The position numbers were made by a program, and so were the translations under genes. 28,797 nucleotides of DNA from Spirochaetaceae bacterium. GTDB lineage: Bacteria; Spirochaetota; Spirochaetia; SZUA-6; Bin103. The notes beneath the pieces were generated by a model. That model was not told the origin of the DNA. It made no database searches and saw only the letters and a list, made by a program, of their open reading frames with translations. Position 1 is the first letter of the stretch; each line of letters starts with the position of its first letter. The DNA lies in the NCBI GenBank assembly GCA_028820215.1, contig JAPPKD010000223.1, forward strand, positions 1 to 28,797, in the 5' to 3' direction. This document shows, in pieces, positions 6,662-15,169 of this stretch.

Positions 6662-8224
6662 ATGTCTGCTCTACGCAAAGGACTCGCAGCGTCGCTGGCG
6701 TTCCTGTTCGTGGCCGCGGGGCTGTTCGGCAGCCCGCAGTCCGATGCCGCCATGGCGGAGGGACCGGTCGAGCTCACCATGCTGCTGCATGAGTGGCCGA
6801 AGGATCCCATCAAGACCGAGTGGCCGATCTGGGAGGAGATCACGACGCGGGCGAACGTGGTGATCGTGCCCCACATCGTGCCGCAGTCTGAGTGGCAGGA
6901 AAAGGTACAGGTGCTGTTGAACTCCGGAGACATCCCGGATCTCCTGCCGACCGTTCGCGCGCCTGACTCCTGGCGGTACGGCCAGGGAGGCGTGCTGCTC
7001 AACCTGAGCGATCACGAGGACAAGATCTCCAACTTCACGGCCTTGGTCGAGACATTCGGCTTCGGGGGTGAAGTGGACAACGTGCGCGACGTGAACGGCG
7101 ACCTGTACGGCATTCCGGCGTTCTCGGAGGTTGCCTTCCAGGGACACGCCTGGCTGGTGCGCATGGACCTGGTGGAGAAGCACGGCTTCACGTGGCCGCC
7201 GGAGAACCTGGACGCGCTCACCGACATGATGACGACCATCCAGGCCGCGGAGCCGGAGCTCAAGTTCGGCTATTCGAACAAGCTCGGCATGGGACTGATG
7301 CTGACCCTCTGGGGGCCGCTGTTCGGCGTCATCGGCAATGACAACGACGGCATGATCTACGACTGGGAAGGCGACAGTTGGTACCACGAGCCCACCTCGG
7401 ACAACTACCGGGCGCTCCTGACGCACCTCAACAGCCTGTACGAGGCCGGCCTGTTCGATCCGGAGATACCCACGCTCGAGGCGGCGCAGTGGATGGAGAA
7501 CGTGGCCAACGGGCAGTACTTCCTGGCCTCGGACTGGTCGGGCAACGCGATCCGCTACACCGAGGGCGGCAAGGCGAACTACGGCGAGAGCTTCAACATG
7601 ATCCCGGTGCTGCCGCCGACCGGCCCTGCCGGGATGGTGCACAAGGCCCGGAACCGGATGAGCGATTCCCTCATGGTCACCCCGGCGCGCATCGCGGACG
7701 ACGGCAAGCTGGACGCCGTCCTCGGTTTCATGAACTGGATCTTCAGCGAAGAGGGGATCACCCTGATGACGTGGGGGACCGAGGGCTACACCTACGAGAC
7801 GGTCGACGGCACGACCCGGTTCACGGAGGAGTTCCTCCTGCCGAACGGTTCGGTCAACCGCGACAAGTTCTCCAAGGACACCGGGTACAACATGATCTAC
7901 GGACTCTCCCGGTTCCAGCCGGCCGACAAGCTCCTGGCCTGGAACGTGGGCTCAGCCGGCGCGCAGAAGGACTACTACGACGATCTGTTCCAGCTCGACA
8001 TCGTGCCGGCCCAGGATCCGGTGGTGAAGCTGTCGGCGGATGACACCGAGGACGCCAACCTCGTGGTCGGCAGGCTCAAGGGCTACACCGACGAGATGAT
8101 CTCCCAGTTCATCTACGGCCGGGCGTCGATCGCGGACGGCTGGGATGCCTACGTGGAGGAGGCCAAGAAGCTGGGGCGCGACCAGTTGGTCGACCTCTAC
8201 AACGCGGCCTGGCAGGGGGGTTAG
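6662..8224 (+). CDS. extracellular solute-binding protein, LplA-like (family 1)
   Basis: A 520-residue periplasmic receptor for an ABC sugar importer. Residues 1-32 form a Sec signal (positive MSALRKG, hydrophobic SLAFLFVAAGLFG, cleavage probably after AMA at 30-32). There is no cysteine lipobox, so it is a soluble periplasmic protein, unlike Gram-positive LplA. The mature part has the family pattern: TMLLHEWPKDP, then SGDIPDLLPT (ligand-proximal loop), NGDLYGIPAF, and the long C-terminal lobe with GFMNWIFSEEG. The ATG follows GAGGAGG, a strong ribosome binding site. It is first in an operon with two permeases and no ATPase. Relatives in Bacillus and spirochaetes take up oligosaccharides such as rhamnogalacturonan or other polymer fragments; the ligand here is unknown. 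Confidence 0.93.
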   Translation: MSALRKGLAASLAFLFVAAGLFGSPQSDAAMAEGPVELTMLLHEWPKDPIKTEWPIWEEITTRANVVIVPHIVPQSEWQEKVQVLLNSGDIPDLLPTVRAPDSWRYGQGGVLLNLSDHEDKISNFTALVETFGFGGEVDNVRDVNGDLYGIPAFSEVAFQGHAWLVRMDLVEKHGFTWPPENLDALTDMMTTIQAAEPELKFGYSNKLGMGLMLTLWGPLFGVIGNDNDGMIYDWEGDSWYHEPTSDNYRALLTHLNSLYEAGLFDPEIPTLEAAQWMENVANGQYFLASDWSGNAIRYTEGGKANYGESFNMIPVLPPTGPAGMVHKARNRMSDSLMVTPARIADDGKLDAVLGFMNWIFSEEGITLMTWGTEGYTYETVDGTTRFTEEFLLPNGSVNRDKFSKDTGYNMIYGLSRFQPADKLLAWNVGSAGAQKDYYDDLFQLDIVPAQDPVVKLSADDTEDANLVVGRLKGYTDEMISQFIYGRASIADGWDAYVEEAKKLGRDQLVDLYNAAWQGG

Positions 8225-8270
8225 GACGTATAGCCGGTTCGGCTGAATCGGCGGATGCCCCCATGAGCAA

Positions 8271-8306
8271 GCGGCCGGCACCGTCACCCCTGGCGGTTCC
8301 GGCCGC
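8271..8306 (+). promoter_or_regulatory. intercistronic stem-loop after the solute-binding gene
   Basis: GCGGCCGG (8271-8278) pairs perfectly with CCGGCCGC (8299-8306), and inside it ACCG (8280-8283) can pair with CGGT (8294-8297). No T run follows, so it is unlikely to end transcription by itself. Such hairpins after a binding-protein gene usually protect the upstream mRNA from 3' exonucleases, giving more receptor than permease. The weak ribosome binding site before the permease at 8319 fits lower permease output. Confidence 0.6.
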
Positions 8307-8318
8307 TCCTGTTCGATC

Positions 8319-9287
8319 ATGATCCAGACCACGGAGCAGGACCGGAGACGAGGACCCGCCCTGACGCGGCAGGGAAGCGGAATCCGCGCGCTGGGCGCGG
8401 CGGTGAGCAGGGACCGCCTGCTCTATCTGCTGCTGGTCCTGCCGGTGGCGTTCTTCGTGATCTTCCACTACGTCCCGATGTACGGTCTGAGCCTGGCCTT
8501 CCGGCAATGGGTGCCGGGAGGCCCCATGTTCGGCGGGCGCTGGCGCGGCCTGCACTACTTCGAGTCCTTCCTGACCGACCCCACCTTCTGGCGGGCGTTC
8601 AGGAACACGATCCTGCTGAGCGCGCTGAATCTCGTCGTCGGCTTCCCCATACCGATCGTGTTCGCCCTGCTGCTGGAAGAGGTGCGCAGCCTCCGTTTCA
8701 AGAGAGCGGTGCAGACCGTGTCCTACCTGCCGCGCTTCGTATCGCTGGTGGTGGTGATCGGACTGACCAAGGAGTTCCTCTCCCCCAACAACGGCCCGGT
8801 CGCGGCCCTGTTCACGTACCTGGGATGGGAGCCCGTCCACTTCCTGGCGGAGCCGGGTTGGTTCCGTCCGATCTACATCGGCACCGAGATCTGGCAGTGG
8901 ACGGGCTGGCAGGCCATCATCTACATCGCCGCGCTGGCCAACGTGAACGTCGAGCTGTACGAGTCGGCCGCCCTGGACGGCGCGGGCCGCTTCAAGCAGG
9001 CCCTGCACGTGAGCCTGCCGCAGATGATGCCCGCGATCGTGATCATCCTGGTCCTGCGCATCGGTCACATACTGGCCGTCGGCTTCGAGAAGGTGCTGCT
9101 GCTGGACAACCCCCTCGTACGGGAGTCCTCGGAGATCATCCAGACCTACGTGTTCCGCATGGGCATCCTGGGCGGCCACTTCAGCTTCTCGACGGCGGTG
9201 GGGTTCTTCGACGCCGTGGTCGGGCTGCTGATGGTGATCACGGCGAACTGGTTCGCCAGGCGTTTCTCCGAGACGTCGCTCTGGTAA
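8319..9287 (+). CDS. ABC sugar transporter permease, LplB/YteP-like
   Basis: A 322-residue inner-membrane subunit of the CUT1-type importer. Six hydrophobic helices are visible: the first at about 34-56 (LLYLLLVLPVAFFVIFHYVP), and others around 93-120, 133-150, 190-210, 236-258 and 294-310. The EAA loop that contacts the ATPase is at 214-234 (YESAALDGAGRFKQALHVSLP), with the conserved alanine-aspartate-glycine-alanine core. ATG 8319 has no clear Shine-Dalgarno; a downstream GTG at 8404 would still keep all helices, so the start is uncertain. It lies 94 nt after the binding protein and 13 nt before the second permease. Confidence 0.92.
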   Translation: MIQTTEQDRRRGPALTRQGSGIRALGAAVSRDRLLYLLLVLPVAFFVIFHYVPMYGLSLAFRQWVPGGPMFGGRWRGLHYFESFLTDPTFWRAFRNTILLSALNLVVGFPIPIVFALLLEEVRSLRFKRAVQTVSYLPRFVSLVVVIGLTKEFLSPNNGPVAALFTYLGWEPVHFLAEPGWFRPIYIGTEIWQWTGWQAIIYIAALANVNVELYESAALDGAGRFKQALHVSLPQMMPAIVIILVLRIGHILAVGFEKVLLLDNPLVRESSEIIQTYVFRMGILGGHFSFSTAVGFFDAVVGLLMVITANWFARRFSETSLW

Positions 9288-9300
9288 GGCAGGAAGCACG

Positions 9301-10203
9301 GTGATACACGGAGGCGGATCGGCCAGGACCTTTCGGGCGTTCAATACCGTGCTGCTGCTGGGCGTGCTGGTGGCCACGCTCTACCCGCTGTGGCACGTGC
9401 TCATGGTCTCCTTCAGCGACCCCCTGGCGGTGATGGGCGGACAGGTGTCGCTGCTCCCCGTGGGGTTCGAGCTGGCGTCGTACGAGAGCATCGTCAGCGA
9501 GCCGCGTTTCTGGACCGGCTACGCGAGCACGCTCAGGTACACCGTCTCGGGCGTGCTGGTCAGCGTGATGATGACGACCGCCTGCGCCTACGCGCTCTCC
9601 AAGAGGCGGCTGAAGGGAAGGACGATCCTGATGGTGCTGATCATCGTCACGATGTTCTTCAACGGCGGCCTGATACCGCGCTACCTGCTGGTGCGGGGGC
9701 TGGGCCTCTTCGACACGCTGTGGGCGATCGTGCTGCCGATCGCGATCGTGCCGTTCAACATGATCCTCATGCGGGTGTTCTTCGAGCAGCTCCCGGAGAG
9801 CCTGGAGGATTCCGCCAAGATCGACGGCGCCAACGACATCCAGATCCTGATGCGCGTGTACGCGCCGCTCTCCAAGCCCATCGTCGCCACCATCGCCCTG
9901 TTCTATGCGGTGGACTACTGGAACCTCTGGTTCCCGGCCCTGATCTATCTCAACGACCCCAACCTGCACCCGGTCACGCTGTTCCTCAGGAACATCGTCG
10001 AGGGCGCGGAGCTCAAGCTGAAGAGCGGCCGGGTCGACCTGGACAGCCTGGACGTCTATCGGTATCAGGACGTGATACCGCGAACGTTGAAGTCCGCGAC
10101 GATCATCCTGGTCGTCGTGCCGATCCTGCTGGTGTACCCGTTCGTGCAGCGCTACTTCGTCAAGGGGATCATGCTCGGCTCGCTGAAGGGCGGCGCCCTG
10201 TAG
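9301..10203 (+). CDS. ABC sugar transporter permease, LplC/YtcP-like
   Basis: The second membrane subunit, 300 residues. Helices lie at about 14-37, 77-100, 108-125, 138-158, 190-210 and 265-285. The EAA loop at 167-192 reads SLEDSAKIDGANDIQILMRV, ending in the APLSKP segment typical of this permease class. The start codon is GTG at 9301 with AGGAAG about 6 nt upstream. It ends 23 nt before the convergent sulfatase gene, without a recognisable terminator. The operon encodes no ATPase, so the complex presumably shares an MsmX/UgpC-like ATPase encoded elsewhere, as LplABC-type systems do. Confidence 0.92.
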   Translation: MIHGGGSARTFRAFNTVLLLGVLVATLYPLWHVLMVSFSDPLAVMGGQVSLLPVGFELASYESIVSEPRFWTGYASTLRYTVSGVLVSVMMTTACAYALSKRRLKGRTILMVLIIVTMFFNGGLIPRYLLVRGLGLFDTLWAIVLPIAIVPFNMILMRVFFEQLPESLEDSAKIDGANDIQILMRVYAPLSKPIVATIALFYAVDYWNLWFPALIYLNDPNLHPVTLFLRNIVEGAELKLKSGRVDLDSLDVYRYQDVIPRTLKSATIILVVVPILLVYPFVQRYFVKGIMLGSLKGGAL

Positions 10204-10226
10204 CGAAGTTCACGCGGCCCGGTAGC

Positions 10227-11744
10227 TCACGCGCCCAGGCCGGCCTTCGCGGCGTGGCGCGGGTAGCGGGCCCAGGCGCAGGCCAGGTGCATGAGCAGCT
10301 CCCTGGTCAACGCCTCCCGGCGCTCCGCGTGGCGCTCGTCCGCGAACAGGTTGCGCCACTCGTGCGGATCGTGCTCCAGGTCGTACAGCTCGCCGCGCAC
10401 CCGGTCGGTGTGGTTCACCGCCTGCGAGAGGTCCTCGGCGAAGTACAGGATCAGCTTCCAGGTCTTCGTGCGCCACAGGTATGCGGGACCGCTCTGCACC
10501 GTCTCTCCGCCCACGCCGTGATACTCGGCAAAGCCGCCCCTGCGGCAGGGCGCCTCCAGCAGGCTCCGGCCCGGCAACGTGCGGTCGGGGGGCTCGCCGC
10601 TCACCTGCAGCAGCGTCGGCAGCACGTCGATCAGCTCGGCGCAGCGGTCGTCCACGCTGCCGCGCCGGTCCTCCGGGACCCCGGCGCCGGCGACGATCAG
10701 CGGCACGCGCACGCTGCCCTCGTACAGGCAGTACTTGCTGAACAGGTGCAGGCGGTCGCCGAGCATCTCGCCGTGGTCGGAGCAGAAGATGACGAAGGCG
10801 TCCTCCAGCTCCCCCGTCTCCCGCAGCCGGCCGAGCACGCGGCCGAACATGTCGTCCACGTACGAGCACATGGCGTAGTAACGCAGCGTCGTGCGCCTCC
10901 GCTCCCGAGGATCCATGTTCGCCCAGCGTTCCCGCAGGTCCATGCGGCCGCTGGTCGGCAGCGGAGCGTGCTCGTGCGGCATGCAGTGCCGGGAGGCTCC
11001 GTCGGCCCACGGCGGCAGCGGGCGGTCCGGAATGTCGTCGAGCCGGTAGAGGTCCTCGTAGCCGGCAGGGACGTTGAACCCGGCATGCGGCTGGTCGAAG
11101 GAGAGGTAGAGAAACAGCGGCCGCTCCGGATCGCGCTGCTCGTCCAGAAAGCGGAGCGCCTGCGCGGTGCCCCACCCTTCGCGGTGCTCGCTCGCAGGAA
11201 CCGCGCTGGTGCAACCGATATAGCCGGCCGCGTTCTCTCCCCCGTATCCGTAGGGGGCGATCTCGCGCCTGAACCGGGCGAACCCTTCGGGGTCGTCCTG
11301 GTCCTGGTGCAGCATGCCCGGTTCCGCGTGCACGGTGTGCTGGCTCTCGGTGTGGGTGCGCACCTCGAACCCGCGCCGCGACGGCCGCGGGCCGGGGGCA
11401 CCGGGAACTTCCGCGTACCAGTGGGTCTTGCCGAACCCGGCGGTCTGGTAGCCGAGCCGGTGGAGCCGCTGAGGAATCACCGGCAACGGCAGCTCATCGT
11501 CGGTGGGGATCATCTGGGCATTGGCGCGGATGCCGCACTGCGATCCGTAGAGGCCGGTCATCATCGAGTAGCGGCTCGGGATGCAGCACGGCACGTTGCA
11601 TATCGCCTGGCCGTAGCGGATGCCCTGCGCCGCAAGCGCGTCGAGGTGCGGCGTCCTGACCACCGGATTCGCGCAGCCCAGCGCGTCCCAGCGGTGCTGG
11701 TCGGTCATGAGAAAGATGATGTTCGGACGCCTGGCATTCGGCAC
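10227..11744 (-). CDS. type I sulfatase (arylsulfatase family)
   Basis: A 505-residue sulfatase of the alkaline-phosphatase superfamily. The formylglycine signature is CIPSR at 54-58, with Cys54 the residue to be oxidised. Metal-binding parts are TDQH (14-17) and SDHGEMLGD in the C-terminal half; GKTHW (105-109) supplies the lysine and histidine that bind sulfate. The first metal pair is Asp-Gln and not the common Asp-Asp, a known variant. No signal peptide is visible, so it probably works in the cytoplasm on imported sulfated sugars or other sulfate esters. It needs a formylglycine-generating or anSME activator, not in this window. It is the last gene of the minus-strand cluster, 12 nt after the esterase. 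Confidence 0.93.
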   Translation of the reverse strand: MPNARRPNIIFLMTDQHRWDALGCANPVVRTPHLDALAAQGIRYGQAICNVPCCIPSRYSMMTGLYGSQCGIRANAQMIPTDDELPLPVIPQRLHRLGYQTAGFGKTHWYAEVPGAPGPRPSRRGFEVRTHTESQHTVHAEPGMLHQDQDDPEGFARFRREIAPYGYGGENAAGYIGCTSAVPASEHREGWGTAQALRFLDEQRDPERPLFLYLSFDQPHAGFNVPAGYEDLYRLDDIPDRPLPPWADGASRHCMPHEHAPLPTSGRMDLRERWANMDPRERRRTTLRYYAMCSYVDDMFGRVLGRLRETGELEDAFVIFCSDHGEMLGDRLHLFSKYCLYEGSVRVPLIVAGAGVPEDRRGSVDDRCAELIDVLPTLLQVSGEPPDRTLPGRSLLEAPCRRGGFAEYHGVGGETVQSGPAYLWRTKTWKLILYFAEDLSQAVNHTDRVRGELYDLEHDPHEWRNLFADERHAERREALTRELLMHLACAWARYPRHAAKAGLGA

Positions 11745-11756
11745 GGGTGTCCCCGG

Positions 11757-13805
11757 TCAGTGAGACCCGGCGATCCAGCGGACGATCTCCTCGTCCGCGA
11801 GGCCGCCCTGCTCGATCCTGAGGTGCTCCGGCTTGCCCAGCGCCTGGTAGAGCCTGGACACTCTGCCGGCGGGAAACCGGCCGCCGGCGTTGTGGATGCA
11901 GAGCCTCGCCGGAGCGGCCAGCGCCAGCGCGGTGTCCAGCCCTCCGGCACGCCGGATGAGCGGGATGAAGGCGCGCTCGATCCACGCCTCGTCGTCGTCG
12001 GGGTCGAAGCCGTCGACATCGGCGACGGTGGCCCCGGTGCTCCCTGCCACGGCCCTGGCAAGCAGGCACCAGATGCCGGCGTCCTTGAAGCCCGCGAGGT
12101 CGATGGCCTCCGTACCGGCGGCATGCCGCAGGTAGGCGAGCGCCGTCAGGATGTCCTGGATGCGCTCCATGGCGACGGTCCGGTTATAGGTCTGGAAGAA
12201 GCGGCGCTCCTGCTCCCTGCGCTCCAGCTCGTCCCGGCCGTTGCTTCCGGGAGCCGCGAAGCATTCCGCGACCAGCACCCTCCGGCCTTGAACGACGAGT
12301 TGCCGGACCAGCGGGGCGCAGAAGCCGCTGTCCAGGTCGACCAGCGCCTTCGAGCCGTCGCCGTGCACCAGCAGAGCGGCGCCGGTCGGCGGCGTGCCCT
12401 CGGGCGTTGCCTCCACCGCCGCTACCCGGTCGCCGATCGGGTGGCGGGAGAGCTGCACGGCGTTCAGGATGATCCCGTCGATGCAGACCTCCCCGGTCCG
12501 GGCGACAGAGATGTCGCTCGGCTGCGGCAGGGATGCCAGCAGTGCGTGCTCGTAGAGCGGGCCCATCGCATCGCACCAGCTCCGAACGCCCGCCGCATCC
12601 CGCGGGGACAGGTCTTCGATCGCCTGCACCGCTTCCGACAGCAGGTTCTCTCGAAGAACCTCGTCATCCATGTCCCGCTGCGGGCGCTCGGTGTCGTAGA
12701 ACACGAGCGCGTCGCGCAGCCAGCCTGTCGCGCGCCGCCTGGGCCGCTCCCGCAGGGACCGCGTGTCCTCGGTTCCCAGCAGCCACCTGCCGAACCACTC
12801 GTACACGGCCTGCCGGCTCTCGCCGTTGTAGTTGTGGCCGGCGGCGACGTGCGCGAAGTCCACTCTTTCCGCCGCGTCGAACAGGCCATAGACCTCCCTG
12901 ATCGGCGGAACGGCGAACCTGGGCGCTTCGCGGGTGAAGTCATCGGTCGCCGATACCAGGAGCAGGGGGCGCGGCGCCGCCAGCGCGGCGATCTCGATGT
13001 TCGAGGTATCGATCCGGAGATTCGGCGCGTTCTCGCAGATGCACCCGCCCTGCATGTTCGGGGACACCATGCACACCGGCGCCGCGGCCGCGACGCGGTC
13101 GTCCACGGCCGTCAGCAGGAAGGTCTGCGTGCCGCCGCCGGACGCTCCGGTACAGCCGATGCGTTCACCGTCGACGTCGGGGAGGGTCTGCAGGAAGTCG
13201 AGGCAGCGGATACTGTTCCACAACTGCACGCCGGGTGCGTTGATCCCCCAGAGCGCGTCGTCCGGATGGCTCCCCAGGAACATGGAGCCGTCCGGCGCGC
13301 GCCGGGCGCGGAAGGCATGGTCCACCTGGTGACTGTCCAGGTAGCCCACCATGTCGTAGGAGAAGACGACGTACCCTTGGCGCGCGAAGGTGGCGCACCG
13401 CGCCGGCACCGAGCAGGCATCCGAGTCCTCCAGCCTGCCGTGTGTCCAGTGTCCGTGCGGGCAGAGCACGGCCGGGCGCGACGTCCCCTCCTCCTGCGGC
13501 CGGTACAGGTTGCCGGTCACGAAGGACCCGGGCCGGCTCTCGAAGTACACCTTCTCGGTGGCGTACCCGTCGTGCTCCACCCTGCCGAACACCCGTGCGT
13601 TCAGCGGCTGCCGCTCGGGCAGAGGCCACAGGCCGCAGCAGCAGAGGATCCGCCGGCGCAGGTAGCCGGCTCTCTGCAGCCACTCCTCCCGGTCGGTGCA
13701 GGGTGAGAGCTCGAAATGGGAATTCTCGTCGAGCACCCTGCCGATACGCGAGTCATCGTGCGTGTCACCCGCGGCCAGTCGCGTCAGCGGTGCGCCGTCT
13801 GCCAT
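11757..13805 (-). CDS. acetyl-xylan-esterase-like alpha/beta hydrolase, duplicated fold
   Basis: A 682-residue protein. Residues 1-350 form an AXE1/dienelactone-hydrolase-like domain: oxyanion region LCPHGHW (114-120), nucleophile elbow GASGG with Ser222, acid in SATDDF (Asp288 or Asp289), and His324 in AGHNYNG. The C-terminal part (about 430-682) again looks like an alpha/beta hydrolase (VRQLVVQGRRVLVAECF, IQDILTALAYLRHAAG, IDLAGFKDAG) but lacks a G-x-S-x-G elbow; a glycine-phenylalanine-lysine turn replaces it, so it is probably non-catalytic. Relatives remove acetyl or other acyl groups from polysaccharides. The ATG has GAGGAGG 8 nt upstream. No signal peptide. Gap to the oxidoreductase upstream is 34 nt. 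Confidence 0.85.
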   Translation of the reverse strand: MADGAPLTRLAAGDTHDDSRIGRVLDENSHFELSPCTDREEWLQRAGYLRRRILCCCGLWPLPERQPLNARVFGRVEHDGYATEKVYFESRPGSFVTGNLYRPQEEGTSRPAVLCPHGHWTHGRLEDSDACSVPARCATFARQGYVVFSYDMVGYLDSHQVDHAFRARRAPDGSMFLGSHPDDALWGINAPGVQLWNSIRCLDFLQTLPDVDGERIGCTGASGGGTQTFLLTAVDDRVAAAAPVCMVSPNMQGGCICENAPNLRIDTSNIEIAALAAPRPLLLVSATDDFTREAPRFAVPPIREVYGLFDAAERVDFAHVAAGHNYNGESRQAVYEWFGRWLLGTEDTRSLRERPRRRATGWLRDALVFYDTERPQRDMDDEVLRENLLSEAVQAIEDLSPRDAAGVRSWCDAMGPLYEHALLASLPQPSDISVARTGEVCIDGIILNAVQLSRHPIGDRVAAVEATPEGTPPTGAALLVHGDGSKALVDLDSGFCAPLVRQLVVQGRRVLVAECFAAPGSNGRDELERREQERRFFQTYNRTVAMERIQDILTALAYLRHAAGTEAIDLAGFKDAGIWCLLARAVAGSTGATVADVDGFDPDDDEAWIERAFIPLIRRAGGLDTALALAAPARLCIHNAGGRFPAGRVSRLYQALGKPEHLRIEQGGLADEEIVRWIAGSH

Positions 13806-13839
13806 GGCTGATGTCCTCCTCGGTGACGGCTCCGCCGCC

Positions 13840-15141
13840 TCAGTCCCTCAGTGTGGTCTCGGGATCCAGATACGGCCAGTCCGCGGGCGGCGTGCCGAAG
13901 TCCGGGATCTTCAGGAGCTCGCCGCCGCGTTTGGCCGACTCGTGCGCCACCAGGCCGGGGGCGTTGTAGCGGGCTGCCTGCCACACGTTGTTGGGCGGCA
14001 GCTTTCCCGAGCGCAGCGCCTCGATGAAGTCGAGCACCAGGAACTGGTGCGAGCCGAAGTGATCGTTCGGCAGGCCGACGAACTCCTTGGGGATGCGCTC
14101 AATCGGATGCGCCGCGGAGACGCGCAGATGTCTTCTGCCCAGGTACTCCCGCGGCAGATCGCCGAGGTTCTCCTCGGTGATCTCCACGCCGTCGTCATGG
14201 GCCATGAAGCGTGAGACGTCATCGTGACGCTGCTCCAGGTACTTCTTGCGGTAGTCGAAGACGCCGTCCACGGGATTGTCGGCCACCTGCTCGAAGCGCG
14301 TCCACACCGCGTCCCCGTCCGCCATCCCGCCGTCCATGCGCGTCTGCTGCTCGAACGCCCCGCGCGTGCCGAGCAGCGTCACCCGCAGGGTCCCGTGCCC
14401 GACTCTCCTGAATTCGTTGATCCGCGCCGTGCCGCCGTCGGAGGTCCGGAACAGCGCCGACTGGTTGCTGAACGAGTTACCCCAGTGGCTCAGGTTTGGG
14501 TCGAAGATCCCGTCCGGGTGGCGGTCGACCTGGCCGAAGCAACTCACCTCCGTCATCCGCCGGAACGTGATGCCGAGTACCTGCGAGGTCGAGTGGGTCG
14601 GGTAGAACATGGGCGGCAGGCTGGCGAACGGCCTCCAGTCGTCGTTGCTCAGCCAGAACGACCGGTAGAAGTGCGCCATGTCGTGGTAATAGCCGCCCTC
14701 GCCGTAGACGAAGTCGCCGAGGTCGCCATCCGCGTAGCGGCGGCGGCAGAAGGCGCTGTGCGGATGGTAGTAGCCGGTCTCCCCGAGCATGTAGACGAGC
14801 CCGGTGGCCTCCACCGTGCGCACCACGTCCGCCAGCTCGTCCAGGGTGACCGCTGCGGGCACCGCCGAGTAGACGTGCTTCCCGGCACGCAGGGCCTGCA
14901 CGACCTGCGGAGCATGGATCCAGCGCTGCGTGAACAGCGCGACCGCGTCGACGTCGCTCCGGCAGAGCTCGTCGAGCGAGCTCACCGTCCTGGTGATGCG
15001 GTGCTGCCCGGCGACCTCGTGGAGCCGGGCCGTCCTCACGTCGGCCAGCACCACCTCGTCCACGTCGGGATGGGCGGCGAACAGCGTTACGAACTTCCGG
15101 CCGAACTTGCTGACGCCGCAGAGGCCGATCTTGAAGCCCAC
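13840..15141 (-). CDS. Gfo/Idh/MocA-family oxidoreductase
   Basis: A 433-residue NAD(P)-dependent oxidoreductase. I start it at GTG 15141: AAGGA lies 8 nt upstream, and the sequence before it is out-of-frame coding of the neighbouring gene. The N-terminal Rossmann fold is IGLCGVSKFGRKF (5-17), then VVLADVR with the acidic residue that holds the ribose. The usual E-K-P motif after GKHV is replaced by YSAVPAA (91-97), so the normal catalytic/cofactor lysine is missing, as in some divergent subfamilies. The C-terminal domain contains GETGYYHPHSAFCRRR and GEGGYYHDMAHFYRSFW, with several histidines that could act in catalysis. The likely role is oxidation or reduction of a sugar or inositol-like compound. 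It lies 28 nt downstream of the PmoA gene. Confidence 0.88.
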   Translation of the reverse strand: MGFKIGLCGVSKFGRKFVTLFAAHPDVDEVVLADVRTARLHEVAGQHRITRTVSSLDELCRSDVDAVALFTQRWIHAPQVVQALRAGKHVYSAVPAAVTLDELADVVRTVEATGLVYMLGETGYYHPHSAFCRRRYADGDLGDFVYGEGGYYHDMAHFYRSFWLSNDDWRPFASLPPMFYPTHSTSQVLGITFRRMTEVSCFGQVDRHPDGIFDPNLSHWGNSFSNQSALFRTSDGGTARINEFRRVGHGTLRVTLLGTRGAFEQQTRMDGGMADGDAVWTRFEQVADNPVDGVFDYRKKYLEQRHDDVSRFMAHDDGVEITEENLGDLPREYLGRRHLRVSAAHPIERIPKEFVGLPNDHFGSHQFLVLDFIEALRSGKLPPNNVWQAARYNAPGLVAHESAKRGGELLKIPDFGTPPADWPYLDPETTLRD

Positions 15142-15169
15142 GCGCCCGTTCCTTGCCCTGGCGGGCTGT

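Noticed and set aside
9390..13706. Plus-strand open frame of 1438 codons
   Set aside because: It overlaps the permease, sulfatase and esterase genes, which all carry clear family motifs; the long frame is a GC-driven shadow.
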